DNA of 64,000 nucleotides from Vibrio splendidus (GTDB taxonomy: Bacteria > Pseudomonadota > Gammaproteobacteria > Enterobacterales > Vibrionaceae), in the NCBI RefSeq assembly GCF_024347615.1, contig NZ_AP025509.1:992001-1056000 (forward strand). The letters run 5' to 3'. This document shows, one piece after another, positions 61,399 through 64,000 of this stretch (positions within the stretch are counted from its first letter, which is position 1; the number at the start of each line of letters is the position of its first letter). The position numbers and the translations under genes are program-made. Below the pieces are notes generated by a model. That model was not told the DNA's origin. It made no database searches and was given only the letters and a program-made list of their open reading frames with translations.

Positions 61399-62862
61399 TT
61401 ACTTACAAGTCTCTTTTGACCAGTTCACACCATCATCTGAACACTCAAATCGACTTGTTCCATTTTGGTAATAATAACCTTTAGTCCAGTTACCTTGAGA
61501 ATATCTAGACGTTATCGTTTGAGTATAATCAAACGGCGTATTTTCAATGTGCGCATACTTGTGTCTGTTCCAGTTATCGGAGCCATATGAACTATTGTCA
61601 TTAAAATCTACCGATAGATAGTTGAGCGCATCAAAGTCGCTGCGAGAAACATTATCTAACGAATCACCAAGATTAACCCACTCAGGATGTGGTACGTTAT
61701 TCTCAAAATTAAATTTGGCTTGTACCTGGGTAAACTGATCCTTGTAGTCACCGACAACATCTGCCGTCAAGGTTTGCATAAAGCCCGCACCAACGTCTTG
61801 ACGAGAACAACTTCCCCAATCAAGTTGTTGAGACCCGCCACGGTTCATCACACCAAAGGTAGTCAATGAGTTAGGCAGGATCTGCTGCTTGATGGTCTCT
61901 TGCACTGAACATGAATATTCTGTTCCATCACTACTCAATGAGAACAAAGCTGCTTTGTCATACTCTAAGCCATCTTTCTTCTGACCATTGCGCTCAAAAT
62001 GTTCACTTAACGCCAGTTCTGTCTGCAAGTCGGCTGAAACTTCATGTTCGATCACAATCAGCTTGTTCGCAGTCATCACTGTTTTAACTTTATACCACTT
62101 ATTAATTTCGTTTTTCTTGGAGTAATCCCAATGCTGCCAGTAATAGTCAACATAAGCTTGCTGGGCTGTAGGGTTCTCTTTTTGAATCTCTTTGGTCTCT
62201 TGATACGACTTTTTAATGGCAGGCATCATCTTCTGCGCTAAATCGTAGAGCTCAGTGTTTTGATCTTTAACGAAATCACCATACAAGTCCTCTACTGCGA
62301 TGTTGTATCGGTTCGCAATTCGGAAGTCATGCTCTTTCACATTTTGGATAATGCTATTTTGGGTGTTCACAGCTTGCTTCAAAGCAGAACAACTATTTAA
62401 ACCACCTTTATACAAGTCGGCTTGGATCTGATTCCATAAAACAGTTGTCAGTGGCGTAGTCGACTTAATTTTTTGCTCAGAACTCACCGTCATGACTGGC
62501 GGAAAGATTAACTGATAAGGTTCAGTAATCGGTGTGTTTGGGCTATCCGCATCAATAGCGCCTACTGGCACGTTCACTACGATTGGAGCGTAGTCCATAC
62601 AGTCTGAGTTAGAGCCCGTCAAAGATAGCTCATAGCTGCCCTCATGGTCGGTGATGCTGCTTGGCTCACCTTCATCTAACACACCATTGTAATTGATGTC
62701 CAAAAACGCGGTCGCCCCTGAAATATAACCATCGATAGCCACACCTTGTAAGGTTTTTGTTTGAGGAGCGGGAGCACTTGTACTGCTACCACCGCCTCCT
62801 CCTCCGCCACAAGCAGTAAGGCCACCAGCGATAAGTGCGATAGAAATAAGCTTAAGTTTCAT
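61399..62862 (-). CDS. Hypothetical lipoprotein
   Basis: A 487-residue surface or periplasmic lipoprotein. The lipobox LTAC places the lipidated Cys at residue 18, followed by seven glycines and an STSAPAP linker. Residues about 38-80 resemble a calcium-binding-like carboxypeptidase-regulatory repeat: GVAIDGYISGATAFLDINYNGVLDEGEPSSITDHEGSYELSLTG, with a D-x-N-x-N-G-x-x-D-x-G-E loop. The remainder is unrecognised; the C-terminal 30 residues contain two Cys (RFECSDDGVNWSKETCK) that may pair. A cell-surface adhesion or matrix role is possible but unproven. Its upstream region has an AGTCAT-type palindrome. Confidence 0.75.
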   Translation of the reverse strand: MKLKLISIALIAGGLTACGGGGGGGSSTSAPAPQTKTLQGVAIDGYISGATAFLDINYNGVLDEGEPSSITDHEGSYELSLTGSNSDCMDYAPIVVNVPVGAIDADSPNTPITEPYQLIFPPVMTVSSEQKIKSTTPLTTVLWNQIQADLYKGGLNSCSALKQAVNTQNSIIQNVKEHDFRIANRYNIAVEDLYGDFVKDQNTELYDLAQKMMPAIKKSYQETKEIQKENPTAQQAYVDYYWQHWDYSKKNEINKWYKVKTVMTANKLIVIEHEVSADLQTELALSEHFERNGQKKDGLEYDKAALFSLSSDGTEYSCSVQETIKQQILPNSLTTFGVMNRGGSQQLDWGSCSRQDVGAGFMQTLTADVVGDYKDQFTQVQAKFNFENNVPHPEWVNLGDSLDNVSRSDFDALNYLSVDFNDNSSYGSDNWNRHKYAHIENTPFDYTQTITSRYSQGNWTKGYYYQNGTSRFECSDDGVNWSKETCK

Positions 62863-62923
62863 TCGATGAGATCCTAATGAAATACATTAATAAGTAGGGT
62901 TGTCATTGGGGGGATGACCGAGA

Positions 62924-62950
62924 ATGACTGTGATAGTCATGGCCAGTCAT
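62924..62950. promoter_or_regulatory. AGTCAT palindrome upstream of the lipoprotein gene
   Basis: ATGACTGTGATAGTCAT (62924-62940) has 6-bp perfect arms, and a third AGTCAT copy lies at 62945-62950. It is about 60-90 bp upstream of the lipoprotein start and may be an operator. Confidence 0.45.
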
Positions 62951-63038
62951 AATAGCGATTGGTATTCAAAAGAAACATGAAAGGGTGCTAGGCAGTTTAT
63001 GCATGTTTTGTTCTAACGAAGGGTCTTAAATGGACTAA

Positions 63039-64000
63039 TTACATATCGCTTGAAGATATCCAGAGTTTATAGAAATCACTGTAGCCAGTTTGATTGATCT
63101 CTACGCCTTGAACCTCAATACTATTAGAAACCTTCTCTTTACCATGAAATAACGGACAAAGGAGCTTCTGTTGATACAGTGATTGTTCAATCTTTTTCAA
63201 CTCGCCGACTGGATTATCACAACTAACGGCTAAGTGAACTCTCTCACAATGCTCTCTCATCTCAGAACTGTCATAAATGAACCTGAGTCCAGACGAAGCA
63301 AGTAACCAATCATACAGGCCATAATCTTTAGGCTGTTCAATAATTTCTTCGATAAATAACAGGTCTGCCGATTCGCTCATAGAGCTAGGATCACTAATAT
63401 TGGGAAGTTCAACGACTTCAATAGCGACACCCGTTTTTGCAATCGTTTGTTGTAGCCAGTCAGCCATATCTTGAAGTAAAGGAATCGTCATTTTAGGTCG
63501 AGTTAGGACAACAGTGCCCGTCAAAATAGGGACAGAATCACTGCACATTAATTCGCTCGACGAGAAAGACAAATCATCCACCACCATATCGATGTCAAAG
63601 TCTTTACTACTGGTTTTAATAAACGATACCAAGCAGGCTAGGTTTTCGGGGGTAATATATGAATTTTTTCTGTGATTCACGGCAAGGTACGACAGGGCAT
63701 TAATGGTGGTTTCTTCCGCTACACCAGACTTATTGAAACTGAGAGTATGATCATTTAAGCCATCAATATCCGTCAGAGTGATCTGCTCTAACAGTGAGTG
63801 TTGAGCAAAGTAACCACGGTGACGTTTTAGAATAAGGCGCTCTTCGCTCCAATCATCTAAAGAGAAAGGTCCCGTTCCAATATACGCGCTGCGTCCACTA
63901 GCAAAATAGCTACGCTTGCAACGGTAGATAGACGCGTGTGCACTACACAGCGCATAGATAAACATTGGGTTTGCGCGCGCTAACTCGATAGTTAGTTTTT
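63039..64000 (-). CDS. SgrR-family regulator, C-terminal part (runs off window)
   Basis: About 320 residues, open to the window edge with no start needed: the minus-strand frame reads LTIELARANPMFIYALCSAHASIYR at the edge. That matches the solute-binding (SBP_bac_5-like) half of SgrR-type regulators, which sense sugar-phosphate stress in enterobacteria. GTGPFSLDDWSEERLILKRHRGYF is the usual substrate-pocket strand. The N-terminal winged helix-turn-helix would lie beyond 64000. There is no sign of a signal peptide in the visible part. I infer SgrR-like rather than a transport binding protein from the pattern; the DNA-binding part is needed to be sure. Confidence 0.75.
   Translation of the reverse strand, partial: KLTIELARANPMFIYALCSAHASIYRCKRSYFASGRSAYIGTGPFSLDDWSEERLILKRHRGYFAQHSLLEQITLTDIDGLNDHTLSFNKSGVAEETTINALSYLAVNHRKNSYITPENLACLVSFIKTSSKDFDIDMVVDDLSFSSSELMCSDSVPILTGTVVLTRPKMTIPLLQDMADWLQQTIAKTGVAIEVVELPNISDPSSMSESADLLFIEEIIEQPKDYGLYDWLLASSGLRFIYDSSEMREHCERVHLAVSCDNPVGELKKIEQSLYQQKLLCPLFHGKEKVSNSIEVQGVEINQTGYSDFYKLWISSSDM

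Overview
The window looks like part of the smaller chromosome (chromosome II) of a marine Vibrio, probably close to the V. splendidus clade. The evidence is gene content: guaC, an orphan ackA, deaD beside rnb, pepT, a SgrR-family gene, and a full vibrioferrin locus whose gene order matches the pvs/psu-pvu locus known from V. parahaemolyticus. Base composition and codon use look even throughout. I saw no prophage, integron, CRISPR array, rRNA or tRNA. The species and chromosome assignments are inferences.

Layout. 1-5.3 kb: end of a LysE-type exporter, a SnoaL-like protein, GMP reductase (guaC) with an unusual leader, and a coupled two-gene signalling unit (receiver-CheC-like protein plus PAS protein). 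5.3-13.1 kb: Spy/CpxP-like periplasmic protein, MATE pump divergent from a LysR regulator, FAD monooxygenase, secreted alpha-amylase, EamA transporter, glyoxalase-fold protein. 13.3-29.0 kb: vibrioferrin locus. pvsABCDE (synthesis and export) runs rightward; psuA-pvuABCDE (two TonB receptors plus a periplasmic-binding ABC importer) runs leftward. The two operons share a short AT-rich intergenic region with two Fur-box-like sequences, so both arms are probably iron-repressed together.

29.2-37.6 kb: small metabolic and regulatory genes (DUF3081-like, CIA30, quinone oxidoreductase, OpuAC-like binding protein divergent from a LysR gene, BenE transporter divergent from an XRE-cupin regulator, cysteine-synthase-like enzyme). 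37.7-45.1 kb: acetate kinase, DEAD-box helicase with a long RG-rich tail, RNase II, AraC regulator. 45.2-53.9 kb: hypothetical protein, orphan PstS-like protein, MaoC hydratase, RND pump with its adaptor, dCMP deaminase, MscS-type channel. 54.1-64 kb: a 268-bp MITE-like element, DM13 lipoprotein-like protein, peptidase T, an unlisted 48-aa gene, Tas reductase, SpoU methyltransferase, seven-iron ferredoxin, FAD oxidoreductase, a lipoprotein and a truncated SgrR-family regulator.

The most striking unexplained pattern crosses the whole window. At least six unrelated genes (spy-like, psuA, rnb, pstS-like, the RND pump, the MscS-type channel), and probably a seventh (the quinone oxidoreductase), carry short degenerate tandem repeats of 15-19 nt. 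These start at or across the stop codon and run downstream towards the terminator. Each gene has its own unit sequence and unit length, so this is a shared architecture and not one dispersed repeat family. Second are the MITE-like element and a terminator-like hairpin at the predicted 5' end of the guaC transcript.
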